A DNA stretch of 64,000 nt from Lentinula raphanica (lineage: Eukaryota; Basidiomycota; Agaricomycetes; Agaricales; Omphalotaceae). Each line of letters begins with the position of its first letter. Position 1 is the first letter of the stretch. Below are positions 36,627 through 47,182 of this stretch, piece after piece. The DNA lies in NCBI GenBank assembly GCA_027919835.1, contig JANVFP010000031.1, positions 310,001-374,000 of the forward strand. Direction: 5' to 3'. Under the pieces are notes generated by a model. That model saw only the letters and a list, made by a program, of their open reading frames with translations, did not search any database and had not been told where the DNA came from. Made by a program: the position numbers and the translations under genes.

Positions 36627-38783
36627 CTATGTCGCTGTATACACGATGATCTTATCCAAATCCCCAGCAAAGTTTGCTTGGCCATTCGAAAACGTAAGCA
36701 CATTCGCTCCATTCTTCAGATTCACTTTCACAGGTACCGATTGGATAACATGTCCTCCTCCGGAGCTAGGCTGCTGGATCACCACGTTCGCTCCTCCGTT
36801 GACCGAAAGAGTGGTGTTCCTCCATGTTGAATCGCCTGATGATCAAGAACGAAAGACTGGAATCAATAACCTCGAGTCACCATCCGAGGCATCATATCGA
36901 AACTGCGTACCGTTGGCATAATAAAGCGACACCCATTGAGCCTCACCAATTCCTACTATGTTATTCATTGTCAAGGTGCCTCCATCGCCCAAGAACCCAA
37001 CAGCTTTCCCGCCCGAGTACGAAGAATCGGTCAACAACTCTGCCGAACCGCCTAGAGTACCACTTTCGGCTTCATATGTGGTTCCCGTTGCAATCGTATA
37101 TGTTCCTTTGGGGCCATATTAGGAGCGCCGTTCGTTGGATAAGATGACAAGGCGAGACAGACCTGCTGCTAAATCAACGCTCCACACATCCGCTTCAACG
37201 ATTACGGGTAATCCAGAAGACCACGATAAGGGGAACCAGATGTACGTGCTACTTCCTAGAGCTGAGACGTCCCATCGATCGCCCATATAGATAGCATTTG
37301 TCCCCAGTGGCATATCATATGCGTTCTGAGAATAATACGTGTTCGTATCTTCGGGTGCGATATCAACCTGTGAGGACCAAGGCCCTGCGAGAGACTAAAT
37401 GTGACATATCCAAATCCGAGTCAGTTTGAGGTGAGTTATCCATATTCGCCACAACATGGACTAACAGAAGCTGTGAACACTTTGTTGGGGCTAGGAGAGT
37501 ATCTCCGTAAGTCAAGAGTCGGACTGAAAAGTTAGTAACAGCCTATGTACGCACTTGGGATCCCATCCAGATGTATGGGAGGCAATAAGATAATAGACCT
37601 GTGAGATATTCAGTTTGTCGCCGAGTATAGCAGCTTCACTCTCGCACATCATCACGTTTGATCACTCCAGGTGCCTCCAAAGTCGCAGCTGCCAACCATA
37701 GGACATGACTCGTGCCCATGAGGTATTGATCTCAACGACACTCACCTGTTAAGACGCTCACTTCTTCAGTGACATTGTAGTAGTTGGTGTCCAACATGCT
37801 AATCTTGAAATTCTGATTGTTGTCGGAGGCGTAGAGGAGATATGCCGTGCCTATACATGCGAAATTCAAGTTAGACATACAGGATAAAATTATGAACAAG
37901 AATTCAATCCACCGTTATCTGCAGCAAGCCGGATGAACATCAATCGACACCAAGGTTGAATTCCATCGAATGCTTACCGTCTTGGAAAAGCCCTTCATCT
38001 CTTGAGTCGGCTCCTAATGGTTTCCAGCTACCTTTGTATGTATACGGGCCACAAGGAGTTTTCGCAGTTGCAACACCAACCATCGCTGCGCCGTAGCTAG
38101 ACAGTGCAATAACGGTTATCGAAAGATGAGCTCTAGTAAGTGGTCGGTCAATAACAAACTCACTTGGATGTATCAGAATGGAACCACATAACATATTCAG
38201 TGTTCTAATTTTTCCGAATCAAATCGGTCATCATTTGTGTTCAAACTTGTGCGTTGACTGACCTTGGTGTTGAAGATGACTGCAGCGAAGGATTCAGATC
38301 TCATATAGTCTACAGGTTCGGATAGAGAAATACCCTTGGGGCGTTCGACAACGTTGGAGGTCGAAATCATGGTACCGCTGATTGGCGTCAGAGCATCGTT
38401 CTGACGTGTCCAAGTCTCAAAGTCGGTTGACTACATTAAAACATTGGAGGATAAGGCTGATCCAGTTCGGTGGCAAATTCGCAAGTACGCACCGTGTAGC
38501 ACGAAACAGCATGGAACAATGTGCTATCGAGAACTTTGTCCTCCCCGAACCAGTAATACGTAGAATCCACCTACAAACAACGTTGCCCAGGTGGAATGAG
38601 ATCCATATGAGAATACCAATCAGGGCAAATCATAAGGGACAACATGCGTACCTTCAAGAATCCACCGCCGTGAGCTTGTATGACATTACCTGCAGTATCT
38701 GTCCAACTAGCTCCTGGTACGATAACCGCTGCTTGCGCCAACACTATCGAAGAGAGGAGAGAGATGAAGATAGAGGTCACCAT
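36627..38783 (-). CDS. Secreted GH43 exo-beta-1,3-galactanase with CBM35
   Basis: Extracellular enzyme expected to release galactose or side-chain-bearing units from the beta-1,3-galactan backbone of plant arabinogalactan. The N-terminus MVTSIFISLLSSIVLAQA is a signal peptide. GH43 signals: QAHGGGFLKV, YYWFGEDKVL, the SVxxRPK-like VERPKG, KYVMWFHSDT, GVATAKTPCGPYTYKG, DEGLFQD and YLLYASDNNQNF. After GDRWDVSALGSSTYIWFPL and VWSVDLAAG, a C-terminal CBM35 follows (YEAESGTLGGSAELL, GGKAVGFLGDGGTLTMNN, ending DKIIVYTAT). This order matches the known basidiomycete GH43-CBM35 galactanases. More than ten short introns. In that subfamily the usual catalytic base is replaced; I did not assign catalytic residues here. 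Stop at 36629-36627. Confidence 0.85.
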
Positions 38784-39249
38784 GATGTCCCTGTAGCTCT
38801 GAAGGCCGAGGTTTAGTGTTTATATCAAAGAGCGGACCAATATCGGGCAGACAATGGGCATCCTCGTGAAAACCTGAAGGTATCATATCGATCATGGGGA
38901 TGCCAGTGAGAACTTGCACTCGAACCTTCCACTGTCACTTTGAACGGTGCGGAGAGGATACGCCAGTGGTCCGAGAAGAAATACGTGTCATGAGTCTGCT
39001 TGAACAGCATGCATGAGAAGCCACGAGATTATACAGTCTTATACAGTTTCGAGTCATCTCCTTCGACCTGCCTGCTACACAGCAAGAGTAAGCAAATATA
39101 TCACTACTCTTCCCAGGTTGCCTTGAAGAGAGGTATGAGTTAACGAAAGACAGTGAACGATGCTGCGGTGAACAAAATTTCAAGACCGGCCCTTTGACTC
39201 GGAGCATCTCGGCTCTGAATAAGTCGGAGCTCGATTTATGTACAAGTTT
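38784..39249. other. Intergenic with a dispersed-repeat fragment
   Basis: 466 bases between the GH43 start and the stop of the next minus-strand gene. It contains the GH43 promoter and the repeat fragment described at 39055-39103. No supported gene. Confidence 0.45.
39055..39103 (+). repeat. Fragment of the dispersed repeat also found at 47.2-47.6 kb
   Basis: The ~49-bp stretch CATCTCCTTCGACCTGCCTG through AAGCAAATATATCA matches, with a few differences, segments at 47328-47374 and 47506-47562. All contain CTGCTACACAG-like and AAGCAAAT words in the same order, so they belong to one repeat family. Confidence 0.6.
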
Positions 39250-40041
39250 CTACTGGTACACTTCCTCTCTGCTCGCAAGAAGTTGGTATTCTATCCAATT
39301 CGGGTCTGTTTCCAACATTCCACTGATGTGGTCAAGTTGAGGTGCTATGTTTCCAACAATCTTCTTCTCGCCCTTCTCAGTAAACGTCTCCTTGAAACTA
39401 ACAGATCCATCGATTCCTTTCGGGGCCTGAGCAATAACTTTGCTCATAGATCAGCCAGAGGGACAAGCGATGAGAGATTTGTACTAAGAGCACATACTAC
39501 TCGGCAATCGCGAGCTGGTGGCAGCTCAAAGTGCAACTTGTACTTGGCAACATTGTTTCCAAACACCAATCTTCCAGAGAATTCAACATACCCAACGTCA
39601 ATAGCATGAGGTATATCATAGACCTTATAATCCAGAGTATACTCGGAGTTCTCCAGTTTGTCTACTGCTTGGGAGCACCTGGCTTTGTTACAAGTATCAC
39701 CCCATCGATGTACTTACCCGTGAAAAAACATGTACAAAATATGACTGTCTTCCCTTCTTCCCTTCTTTGAAGATAGGTCGAATTTTTTCATGGTCGTTGT
39801 ATTGTTCTAATCTGTTCTAATAGTTCGACTATGACGCGGTATGGCTTGTATGAAGCTAAAGCCTCTTTCTGAAAAACCAAAATCAGTGAAGTTGAATTTG
39901 AGCGCGCACACATGGTACAGTCATTGGACATACATCTACCTTCGAAGCAAAATCCATACTTGAAACGGGCATTGCTTGGATGAAAGCTGAGCCAAGACTG
40001 AGGCCAACAAAGGCGGGGGGAATGAAGCGATGGAAGCGCAT
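39250..40041 (-). CDS. Small putative secreted protein, lineage-specific, model uncertain
   Basis: I do not recognise a family. The ATG at 40041 opens MRFHRFIPPAFVGLSLGSAF, a convincing signal peptide ending near QAMPVSS, followed by a GT-AG intron (about 39943-39888). A later exon (about 39670-39495) reads DKLENSEYTLDYKVYDIPH and GRLVFGNNVAKYKLHFELPP. After another intron the last exon (39440-39250) reads IAQAPKGIDGSVSFKETF and ends near SREEVYQ. Charged, beta-like content suggests a compact extracellular domain. The middle is not clear: the second exon frame stops at a TGA near 39791 and I could not find a clean splice to the next exon, so a frameshift or an extra intron is possible. Convergent with nothing; lies beside repeats. 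Confidence 0.45.
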
Positions 40042-40500
40042 TGTTGATAGTGAAAACACTTGATGCTTGATGGATAATGAGCTGGAGAGAGAAACCTGGA
40101 ATCAAACCGTTTTCAGTTGCACAACTTAACGGACAGTATGAATAAATGAGCTTTACCGTTCAGTGTGTGGAAGGGAAAGAATTGCAAAGGTTGAGATTTG
40201 AGAGTCAGCTCAAGTTGTTGAACTGACAGAGAGCACAAGCGAAGATAGCTTTGATTTTCCTTGACCAGAAAGGAGTTTTTGACGAGGATGTGAGAACGAG
40301 TGTTCCAAGCTTCGTCGAGCGCAGAGTAATGAAGTTGAACAGTGAAGAGGGATCACTGTCAATCATATGACTTCAAGCATAAGATACGGAACGATACAGT
40401 TGAAATAGGTTGGAATCGATGAGTCCGAAGTGATTCACCAGATGAATCATGGCAACACCCATTGGGAGATGAACGGCGGTGTTCGCGTATCCCGCTGGAC
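40042..40500. other. Intergenic, upstream of the small secreted gene; ends in an older repeat unit
   Basis: 459 bases. The last ~62 bases (40439-40500) are similar to 47429-47488 (about 47 of 60 positions match by eye) and belong to the repeat into which the Ty3 element inserted. The target-site duplication TGGAC occupies 40496-40500. No gene recognised. Confidence 0.5.
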
Positions 40501-40736
40501 TGGAAGCGCACTATGTGTGCGAACACTCACGAAGATGCGATAGTTGAGTAGACCACAGTTAAGATTGAGAAGGGATGCGCGAGTATGGGAGATACAGGTA
40601 TCAGAGGAAGGTAATGGTACGAGAGTAAGAAGGAATGTCCTAGAAGTACGTAGGAAGTCCATATATATAGTACTGGTCACGTGTGCGTGACCTTTGTCTT
40701 AGTAGTTCTGGTGAATGCGCGTAGGGCGCGTTTACA
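40501..40736 (-). repeat. 3' LTR of the Ty3 element
   Basis: 236 bp, identical by eye to 46947-47182. Ends TGGAAG/TTTACA on the plus strand. Preceded by TSD TGGAC. Confidence 0.95.
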
Positions 40737-40912
40737 CTCCCACCGGTCCAAAAACATTGAGTAGTCGTCGGCGGGTCCAAAGGAGTCGCAGGGAATGAGA
40801 CGAAAGGTCGTGAGCAATCGTGAATCTGAAAGCTAAGAGAGGAAAAAAAAAAAAAATTTTTGTTATCGAGGTCAGTGGCAACATACAGGAATCTAGAGTA
40901 TCAGTAAGTTAG
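40737..40912 (-). other. Ty3 element 3' untranslated region with polypurine tract
   Basis: 176 bases between the polyprotein stop and the 3' LTR. The purine tract abuts the LTR (sense GGTGGGAG). A run of A and T lies at 40847-40862. Confidence 0.7.
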
Positions 40913-43900
40913 TCAAGCATGCGGTTGGGACGACACCGAGGAGAGTAGTTCTTCAGGTCCGTCTCCACCGGAGCGAACCCAGTCGTCGAGGCAAGAGCAA
41001 TCCTTCAGGATGGAGTAAGAGAGCCATTGGTCTTCGCTAGGAGCCTGGGCAACCCAGCGCACCAAGAATTGCCACCCACGGCCACGGCGACGTGAATCCA
41101 GAATGCGTTCAATTTCGTACTCGACCTGCCCATCAACGATGGCAGACGGAGGCGTGCCGCGTTCGCGACCAGGAAACAGCACCGGATCGTTCGCGACATA
41201 ACGTTTGAGGTGTTCAACGTGGTAGGATGGAAAGACCTTGGAGTGTGAAGGCAAGTCGAGGGTATAGAAACTTGACTCGGGATGCGCCTGTGAGACGGCA
41301 TACGGGCCATCAAACCGAGGGAAAAATTTTGCAGCACGGAACTCCCCAGATTTCTTGAATGAATCCCGACGATGCCAAGTGGTGAGCATGACAAGGTCTC
41401 CGACCTCGAAGATTTCGCAGGGTCCTCGATGTTTGTCTGCGTGGTACGCTTGGACGACCTTGGCCAGGGTGAGAGCGTCGCGCGCCGCAAGCTCGATCGT
41501 CTTGAAAGAGTCGATGAGGTCCGCCGCATCGCGAGCAGAGGTGGAAGGATCAGGCAGGGGCAACGAGGAGCTGACCAGAGGAGGGAACACCCGAGGAGAA
41601 CGACCGAACCGAAGTTGGAACATGGATAGTCCAGTGGAGGCGTTGAGAGAATTCATGATGTCGAAGCGAACTTTCGGGAGCGCTTTAGACCACCCTTTCT
41701 GGTTGCGTTCGACGTAGAACCGGAGGCACTGGTTAATGGTCTTATTAGACCGTTCGCTGGAACCGTCGGTTTCTGGGTGATAGGCAGAGGACATCGCCAA
41801 ACGAACACCAGAAAGCTTAGCGAAAGCTTGCCAGAATTTCGACACGAACAATTTGTCCCGATCACTCACGATCTCCAAGGGGAGGCCATTGTCACAGTAC
41901 CAAGTGTCGAAAAAGACGCGAGCGAATTGTTCCGCGGTGAGGTCTAGACGAGACGGCACGATCTTCAAGTCGGCACCAAGGCGATCCGTCATTGAAATGA
42001 TACAATTGAAACCGTCGTCCTCAGGTAAGGGACCAATGAAGTCGATGGCGACGCTGTTGCCGCGAGCATCGGGGACAGGAAGAGGATGTAAAGGGCCCTT
42101 CGAGGTTTTGCTCGTACGGTCCTTGTTGCGCTGACATGCGTCACAGGCGGGGATGTATTTCTTGTAAAGATGTGTTCGCATGGAGGGCCAATAAAAAGAC
42201 TCGGCGAGGATGGCGTACGTCTTGTCGGCTCCAAAATGGCCAGAAGTGTCGTGTGCAAGATGAAAGAGGTCCTCCCGGATAGAACCGACGTTGGGGATGT
42301 ACAGGCGACCATGTACGTACCAAAGGCCATCCGAACGGGAGACACCGGGGACTAGTGAGCCCCCATGAATGATTTTGTGGATGAAATCGTCAGAATCGTA
42401 GCCTGCTTTCACCTGTCGAAGCAAGGAGGCATCAGCAGAGAGGCTTAGAACAGAGGCACAAAGAAACGGGTTTGATTTCCAGGCTGATACATCGATGTCG
42501 TCGTCGTCATCGGCCGCAAGCGCAGATTCAACCGTGACAGGCGGGGATTGATTTTCAGGATCAGAGGGAAGTGCGCCACAACGAATGCGACTGAGTGCAT
42601 CCGCGGCCGGGTTGTCCTCACCCTTGATGTAGGCAATCTCTAGTTCAAACTGACTCAGTTGCTCTTGCCAACGTAACTGACGACGACTTAGCTCTTTTTG
42701 GGTCGAGAAGTTCTCCAAAGTGCGGTGATCCGTCAGGACATGTACCTTCATGCCTAAACAATCAGCGCGCCACTTCCGGAGGCAACGAACAATAGCAAGG
42801 AGCTCTTTTTCATGCACGGGATAGTTGAGTTCCGCTTTGGAAAACTGAGAAGAGTCGAAGGAGACGGGACGGGCGGTGTCGAGAGTCTCTCCCCACATTA
42901 GCACGCCACCGGACCTAAAATCACTAGCGTCAGTGATCAAAAACAGCCTGTTATTACCGGGGTTCTCGTGATCGATGGTGGTTAACACGCTGCGAGATAC
43001 GACCAGATCCTTTATGGCACGGAACGCGATGTCGTGTTCCTCGGTCCAACCAGGGAAACGTCGGTCGTACTCCTTTCGGGTAAGAGGAGTGAGGGCGGCG
43101 GTGTATTCCGCGAGGTTATGAAGGTAACCTGCCATGAAACGAACCATGCCTAGAAAGGTTCGAACTTCGGAAGCAGAGGTAGGCGTTGGATAATTGAGGA
43201 TGGCTTCGCACTTGACTTCTTGTGCGGCGATGCCCTGTGCCGAGATACGATGGCCTAAGAAATCAAGCTCGGTCTGGAAAAAAATGCACTTCTTCGCATT
43301 ACAGAAAAGTTTATCACGACGCAAGGCTTCCAGGATCAGCCGAACGTGGCGATGGTGTTCCTCGATGGAGCTAGACCATATAATAATGTCGTCCAAATAG
43401 ACGTGACAAAAACGACCTATGTAGGGACGGAGAGCTTGTGTGACACGACGTTGCTGAACCGCTGGGGCGTTGCGAAGGCCTTGAGGCATCACAAGCCATT
43501 CATACATACCCAAGGGTGTCTGTACCGCAACCAGGGGAACCGAATCGGGATCCATGCGAGTCTGGAAAAACGAGTCAGTCATATCCATCTTACCAAAAAT
43601 CTTCCCTTTTCCACAGTCGGCCAGAATCGTATCAATGCGGGGCAGAGGATGACGATCGGGGACTGTATTAGCGTTCAACTTGCGAAAGTCGTTAACCCAT
43701 CGCGGAAGCGCCGTAGGATCAGCTTTTGGAATAAGAAACGCCGGTGAACAAGAAGAGGAGGAAGATGGCCGAATTCGTCCAGCGTCGAGATGTTTCTGAA
43801 TGAGTATTGCCCAGGCCTCTTTGAATTTACGAGGGGAAGCATAACCACGGGTCTGCAAGGTGACATTGGCGGCCTTGAGCTTAATCTTGCAATCGATGTC

Positions 43901-46372
43901 AGTAGGTAGTTCATCAAGGTGTGGAATATCACCGAAAACGTCGGAGAACTCGTCTTTAATCTCCTGAGAGAGCTTCTCGCGAGCGGCAATGAGCTCAAGC
44001 TGCTCGATGCGAGCTTTAACAGCCGCAACGACATTAAATGGTGCGACAGGCTCAGAAGTGAAACGTTCGGGATGAGCACGAACAAAATCCTTTAATTCGG
44101 AGAATAAGAGTTTCTTCCATAACAAGGTGTCCTCGAGCTCTGTCTGCTCGCGCTCGCGGAGAACAGAAGCGGTAAGGGTAGGAGGAGGGGGAGGTGGCAC
44201 GTATGGAGGAGCGGGATGTAGAAGGTCAAAAGAGGAATTTCTAGGGGACACGGAGCGTGAAGAGTAATCAACGATGAGAGAGTTGTGAGATAAAAAGGGT
44301 AGCCCGAGTATCATAGGATGGCAAAGAGAAGGAAGAATAAGTGCGCGAACGGTACGGGAACGCCACCAATCTAAGGGATCACGAAGAGAAATTTTACAAT
44401 AATGCGTAGCAGTGAAAACCTGAGGTTGGCCGTCCGACATAGCAAGGGTCATAGCCCGAGGTACGTGTAAATGACGTGACTTCAAGCCTAGAGAGGTGAC
44501 CATGTTAGTGTCAATCAACACGAATGGGCAACCACTATCAATGAGCAACTCAGCCACGCGAGTCGTCGACTCAGACGAGCCTACCAACTGCGCGCGCCAG
44601 AGAAGGTGGGGTTCGAAAAATGGCATATCATGACTTACCCGATCAACTTCAACACCTGCCACATCTCCGTTGGGGGCATCCTTCTCGCTAGAAGATACTG
44701 ATGCGACCGGGGCGGAAATAGAAGAGGAAGACGTTGACGAGACCGGGAACGAGGAACCATGTTCGTCACTCCGACGACGTTTTTCTGGAGGAGCAGAATC
44801 GGACGCGGAGCGTAGATGAGACGAGGACGGTGGTGCAGCAGGAGCAACACTGGACACGGGTAACGGTTGTTCATCCTCGCTGTCGGAAAGTACGATGTCG
44901 GTCTCCACGAAATCGGACCAACGACCGCGGCGAGGGACAACCGAAGCGAGAGGCTTAGCAGAAGGAGTGGAAGCGCAAGATGAAGAACAAGAATCGTGTG
45001 AAAGGCGATGGTCTTGGTAAGAACGTAAAGGTTTCTCGTGATACAGGGTGGAATCTGGGATCACCGCCGAAACAGGGTAAGAGCCATACGGGTTGACTGC
45101 TGCCGTTGTCATCGGGGGAGACGTGTGATGGGACGCGGGAATCGAGGGAAGAGAATCAAAGCCAGAGATGTCATCTAACACAGGGAGAGAGGAAACCGAA
45201 GAGACCGAAGGCGCTTCGGGGAAGGCTTTGAGAAGTGCGTTATATGTGATCGCGCAACCCTTGGCCTTGTGGATCTCGATAGCTTTGTTCATCATCTGTG
45301 TCGTGGGAGGACGGTAAGGCACTTCCAAGCGAATACCTGGACAGGCTGGGTCCGTGGAACGATGACCGGCCCATCCCGTTCTACAACGATAACAAGCCTC
45401 GATGAGATCAAGAAGTCGCTTGTCGCTTTCGGACAAACGACCAGCGAAGTGATTGTTCTTGGAGCTCTTCGACTTCTGAACAAGAGATGTGATTTCCTCT
45501 ACGGAAATGGGGCCAGTGTTGTGACGAGGCGTCTGACGCACAGCCGAAGATGTGTTGTGAGACGAGGAGCTGGTAAGAGGGAAGTTGGAGTTGGAATTGG
45601 CAGGACGAGGATGTCTCCAACGAGAACGCGTCTCGAAGTCGACGACACTGGAGATCCATTGATCTAAATCGGTGGAAGGCGTGATTTCGAGTTTCTCATA
45701 CACAAGATCCTCGCGGAATGCGCGAATGAGACCATCAGAAAGTAGGGCTAGAAGTTGTTTGTTGTCGAAGAAGTAGTTCGTCCCCTGCAATTCGCAGTTG
45801 AGGGACAGAACTTCACCTGCGTAATCCGCAAAGGCGCCGGATCCGGTCGGTTTCATCTTCGACTTGGCACGTAAGGAGGCAACGTCACTTGGCCAGGTTG
45901 CGCCCAAGAAGCGACTTCGGAGGATGGCGTCGAATTCGGCATCGGACAAGCCATCATGCTTGTCCTTGTTCATGCGGAACCACATGCGATCTTCCTTGAA
46001 GTCTCTCCACGCCTTACGCAGGAGATCCCTAGTGTCTGATTGAGCGGTGAGCTTGTTCTGCTTCGCGTAATCCTCGATAGAGTCACGAAGGTCAGTGTAA
46101 TCAAAGATATCGAACCCGACGCGTTGTTTGACGAGGGGGCTGGCGCTCTTGTTGTTACCGTAGTCGATACGACCATTAGCACTGAGGCGGGTTGACATGA
46201 TGTAATCGTCGTCGAAATCGGAGTCGAGTGAGTTATCAACGAGGTCTTCGTGATCGGAGGTGATTGTGTCAAGGTCTCCAGATGGAGGTTCAGAGTTTCC
46301 AGATGGAGGTTCAGAGTCCGAGGTATTGGACAAAGAAGGTAATGAAGGTAGGGAAGAAGAGGCAGGGGACAC
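40913..46372 (-). CDS. Ty3/gypsy Gag-Pol polyprotein with C-terminal chromodomain
   Basis: A single 1,819-codon frame with no gag-pol frameshift. Domains by approximate residue: Gag (1-420) with a zinc-knuckle-like CYRCRTGWAGH region near 330; protease near 610 with LLIDSGCPFVLID (DSG active site); reverse transcriptase about 830-1060 with the catalytic YLDD in CHVYLDDIIIW near 993; RNase H near 1144 with FLITDASDFRSGG and DHRTLENF; integrase zinc finger near 1361-1411 (HLAHDTSGHFG, then CDACQRNK); integrase core with AIDFIG, VSDRD and SERSNK, a D..D35E triad; and a chromodomain near 1750-1790 (YEIERILDSRRRGRGWQFLVRW). The chromodomain would tether integration to modified histones. Reading the pol products from a single frame is typical of Tf1-like chromoviruses. 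Confidence 0.95.
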   Translation of the reverse strand: MSPASSSLPSLPSLSNTSDSEPPSGNSEPPSGDLDTITSDHEDLVDNSLDSDFDDDYIMSTRLSANGRIDYGNNKSASPLVKQRVGFDIFDYTDLRDSIEDYAKQNKLTAQSDTRDLLRKAWRDFKEDRMWFRMNKDKHDGLSDAEFDAILRSRFLGATWPSDVASLRAKSKMKPTGSGAFADYAGEVLSLNCELQGTNYFFDNKQLLALLSDGLIRAFREDLVYEKLEITPSTDLDQWISSVVDFETRSRWRHPRPANSNSNFPLTSSSSHNTSSAVRQTPRHNTGPISVEEITSLVQKSKSSKNNHFAGRLSESDKRLLDLIEACYRCRTGWAGHRSTDPACPGIRLEVPYRPPTTQMMNKAIEIHKAKGCAITYNALLKAFPEAPSVSSVSSLPVLDDISGFDSLPSIPASHHTSPPMTTAAVNPYGSYPVSAVIPDSTLYHEKPLRSYQDHRLSHDSCSSSCASTPSAKPLASVVPRRGRWSDFVETDIVLSDSEDEQPLPVSSVAPAAPPSSSHLRSASDSAPPEKRRRSDEHGSSFPVSSTSSSSISAPVASVSSSEKDAPNGDVAGVEVDRVSHDMPFFEPHLLWRAQLVGSSESTTRVAELLIDSGCPFVLIDTNMVTSLGLKSRHLHVPRAMTLAMSDGQPQVFTATHYCKISLRDPLDWWRSRTVRALILPSLCHPMILGLPFLSHNSLIVDYSSRSVSPRNSSFDLLHPAPPYVPPPPPPTLTASVLREREQTELEDTLLWKKLLFSELKDFVRAHPERFTSEPVAPFNVVAAVKARIEQLELIAAREKLSQEIKDEFSDVFGDIPHLDELPTDIDCKIKLKAANVTLQTRGYASPRKFKEAWAILIQKHLDAGRIRPSSSSSCSPAFLIPKADPTALPRWVNDFRKLNANTVPDRHPLPRIDTILADCGKGKIFGKMDMTDSFFQTRMDPDSVPLVAVQTPLGMYEWLVMPQGLRNAPAVQQRRVTQALRPYIGRFCHVYLDDIIIWSSSIEEHHRHVRLILEALRRDKLFCNAKKCIFFQTELDFLGHRISAQGIAAQEVKCEAILNYPTPTSASEVRTFLGMVRFMAGYLHNLAEYTAALTPLTRKEYDRRFPGWTEEHDIAFRAIKDLVVSRSVLTTIDHENPGNNRLFLITDASDFRSGGVLMWGETLDTARPVSFDSSQFSKAELNYPVHEKELLAIVRCLRKWRADCLGMKVHVLTDHRTLENFSTQKELSRRQLRWQEQLSQFELEIAYIKGEDNPAADALSRIRCGALPSDPENQSPPVTVESALAADDDDDIDVSAWKSNPFLCASVLSLSADASLLRQVKAGYDSDDFIHKIIHGGSLVPGVSRSDGLWYVHGRLYIPNVGSIREDLFHLAHDTSGHFGADKTYAILAESFYWPSMRTHLYKKYIPACDACQRNKDRTSKTSKGPLHPLPVPDARGNSVAIDFIGPLPEDDGFNCIISMTDRLGADLKIVPSRLDLTAEQFARVFFDTWYCDNGLPLEIVSDRDKLFVSKFWQAFAKLSGVRLAMSSAYHPETDGSSERSNKTINQCLRFYVERNQKGWSKALPKVRFDIMNSLNASTGLSMFQLRFGRSPRVFPPLVSSSLPLPDPSTSARDAADLIDSFKTIELAARDALTLAKVVQAYHADKHRGPCEIFEVGDLVMLTTWHRRDSFKKSGEFRAAKFFPRFDGPYAVSQAHPESSFYTLDLPSHSKVFPSYHVEHLKRYVANDPVLFPGRERGTPPSAIVDGQVEYEIERILDSRRRGRGWQFLVRWVAQAPSEDQWLSYSILKDCSCLDDWVRSGGDGPEELLSSVSSQPHA

Positions 46373-46946
46373 GCTGGGAGCGGAAGCTGGTGTGGCACTG
46401 GTGAGAGAGCGAGTGCGAGGAGCCAGGTTCTATATAAACGTGTACGTGATCAGTCAAGGTCACAATTTTCAAGAGCGACAATGACAACGAGATTGAACAG
46501 TGATATGAGGAAACGTGAAGAGTGCGTTCGAATGAACCACTCCGTGATCAGGCTTTACAAGCCCTGTACGTGAAGAGTGCGAATGAACCACTCCGTGATC
46601 AAGGTGAGCGCTTTCTCCCAGAGCGGGCAGAAGGCAAAAGGCAAGTTGGTTGTGCTACGGGTACAGACCCAGTAGGACGCAGAGAACCCAGAACAAGGGC
46701 GAGACAGTGATTTAATAATAGCGAGAAAGTGAAAAGAGATTGAGGAAGAAGAGACGTGACAATTTACCAGTTGCCGTTGGATAACAGCGACAAAAGGGTA
46801 TGGATATATGCGTAAAAAAATTGAGAGAGAAGAGAGAGTGGAGGTGCGCCCGTTAGGCGAGATGCTAGAAAAGGCTTTTGAGGGTGTTAAGTCGTCGCCA
46901 GGGTCGACGACGACCGAAGGTGTGGTTATAGAACTCAAAAAAAAAG
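46373..46946 (-). other. Ty3 element 5' leader with a short internal repeat
   Basis: 574 bases between the 5' LTR and the polyprotein ATG. The word CGTGAAGAGTGCG followed by GAATGAACCACTCCGTGATCA occurs twice on the plus strand (about 46513-46551 and 46568-46602), so the leader carries a roughly 55-bp tandem duplication. It may hold packaging or priming signals; none identified. Confidence 0.6.
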
Positions 46947-47182
46947 TGGAAGCGCACTATGTGTGCGAACACTCACGAAGATGCGATAGTTGAGTAGACC
47001 ACAGTTAAGATTGAGAAGGGATGCGCGAGTATGGGAGATACAGGTATCAGAGGAAGGTAATGGTACGAGAGTAAGAAGGAATGTCCTAGAAGTACGTAGG
47101 AAGTCCATATATATAGTACTGGTCACGTGTGCGTGACCTTTGTCTTAGTAGTTCTGGTGAATGCGCGTAGGGCGCGTTTACA
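46947..47182 (-). repeat. 5' LTR of the Ty3 element, with TATA box
   Basis: 236 bp, identical by eye to the 3' LTR. A TATATATAT stretch (plus 47107-47115) in the middle is a plausible promoter TATA box. Followed on the plus strand by TSD TGGAC (47183-47187). Confidence 0.95.

Larger units (their letters stand above)
40501..47182 (-). mobile_element. Complete Ty3/gypsy LTR retrotransposon, chromovirus
   Basis: 6,682 bp, transcribed on the minus strand. Two 236-bp LTRs (40501-40736 and 46947-47182) are identical by eye and have TG...CA ends. The element is flanked by the 5-bp duplication TGGAC (40496-40500 and 47183-47187). A purine-rich tract (sense GGTGGGAG, plus positions 40737-40744) directly precedes the 3' LTR. 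One uninterrupted polyprotein ORF occupies 46372-40913. All of this says the insertion is recent and possibly still active. I did not recognise a tRNA-type primer-binding site next to the 5' LTR (46946 leftward, sense CTTTTTTTTTGAGTTC), so self-priming as in Tf1-like elements is conceivable (inference). Confidence 0.96.

Noticed and set aside
41355..46710. Plus-strand and secondary minus-strand frames across the Ty3 polyprotein
   Set aside because: All are shadows of the 1,819-codon Gag-Pol frame with no start context or domains.
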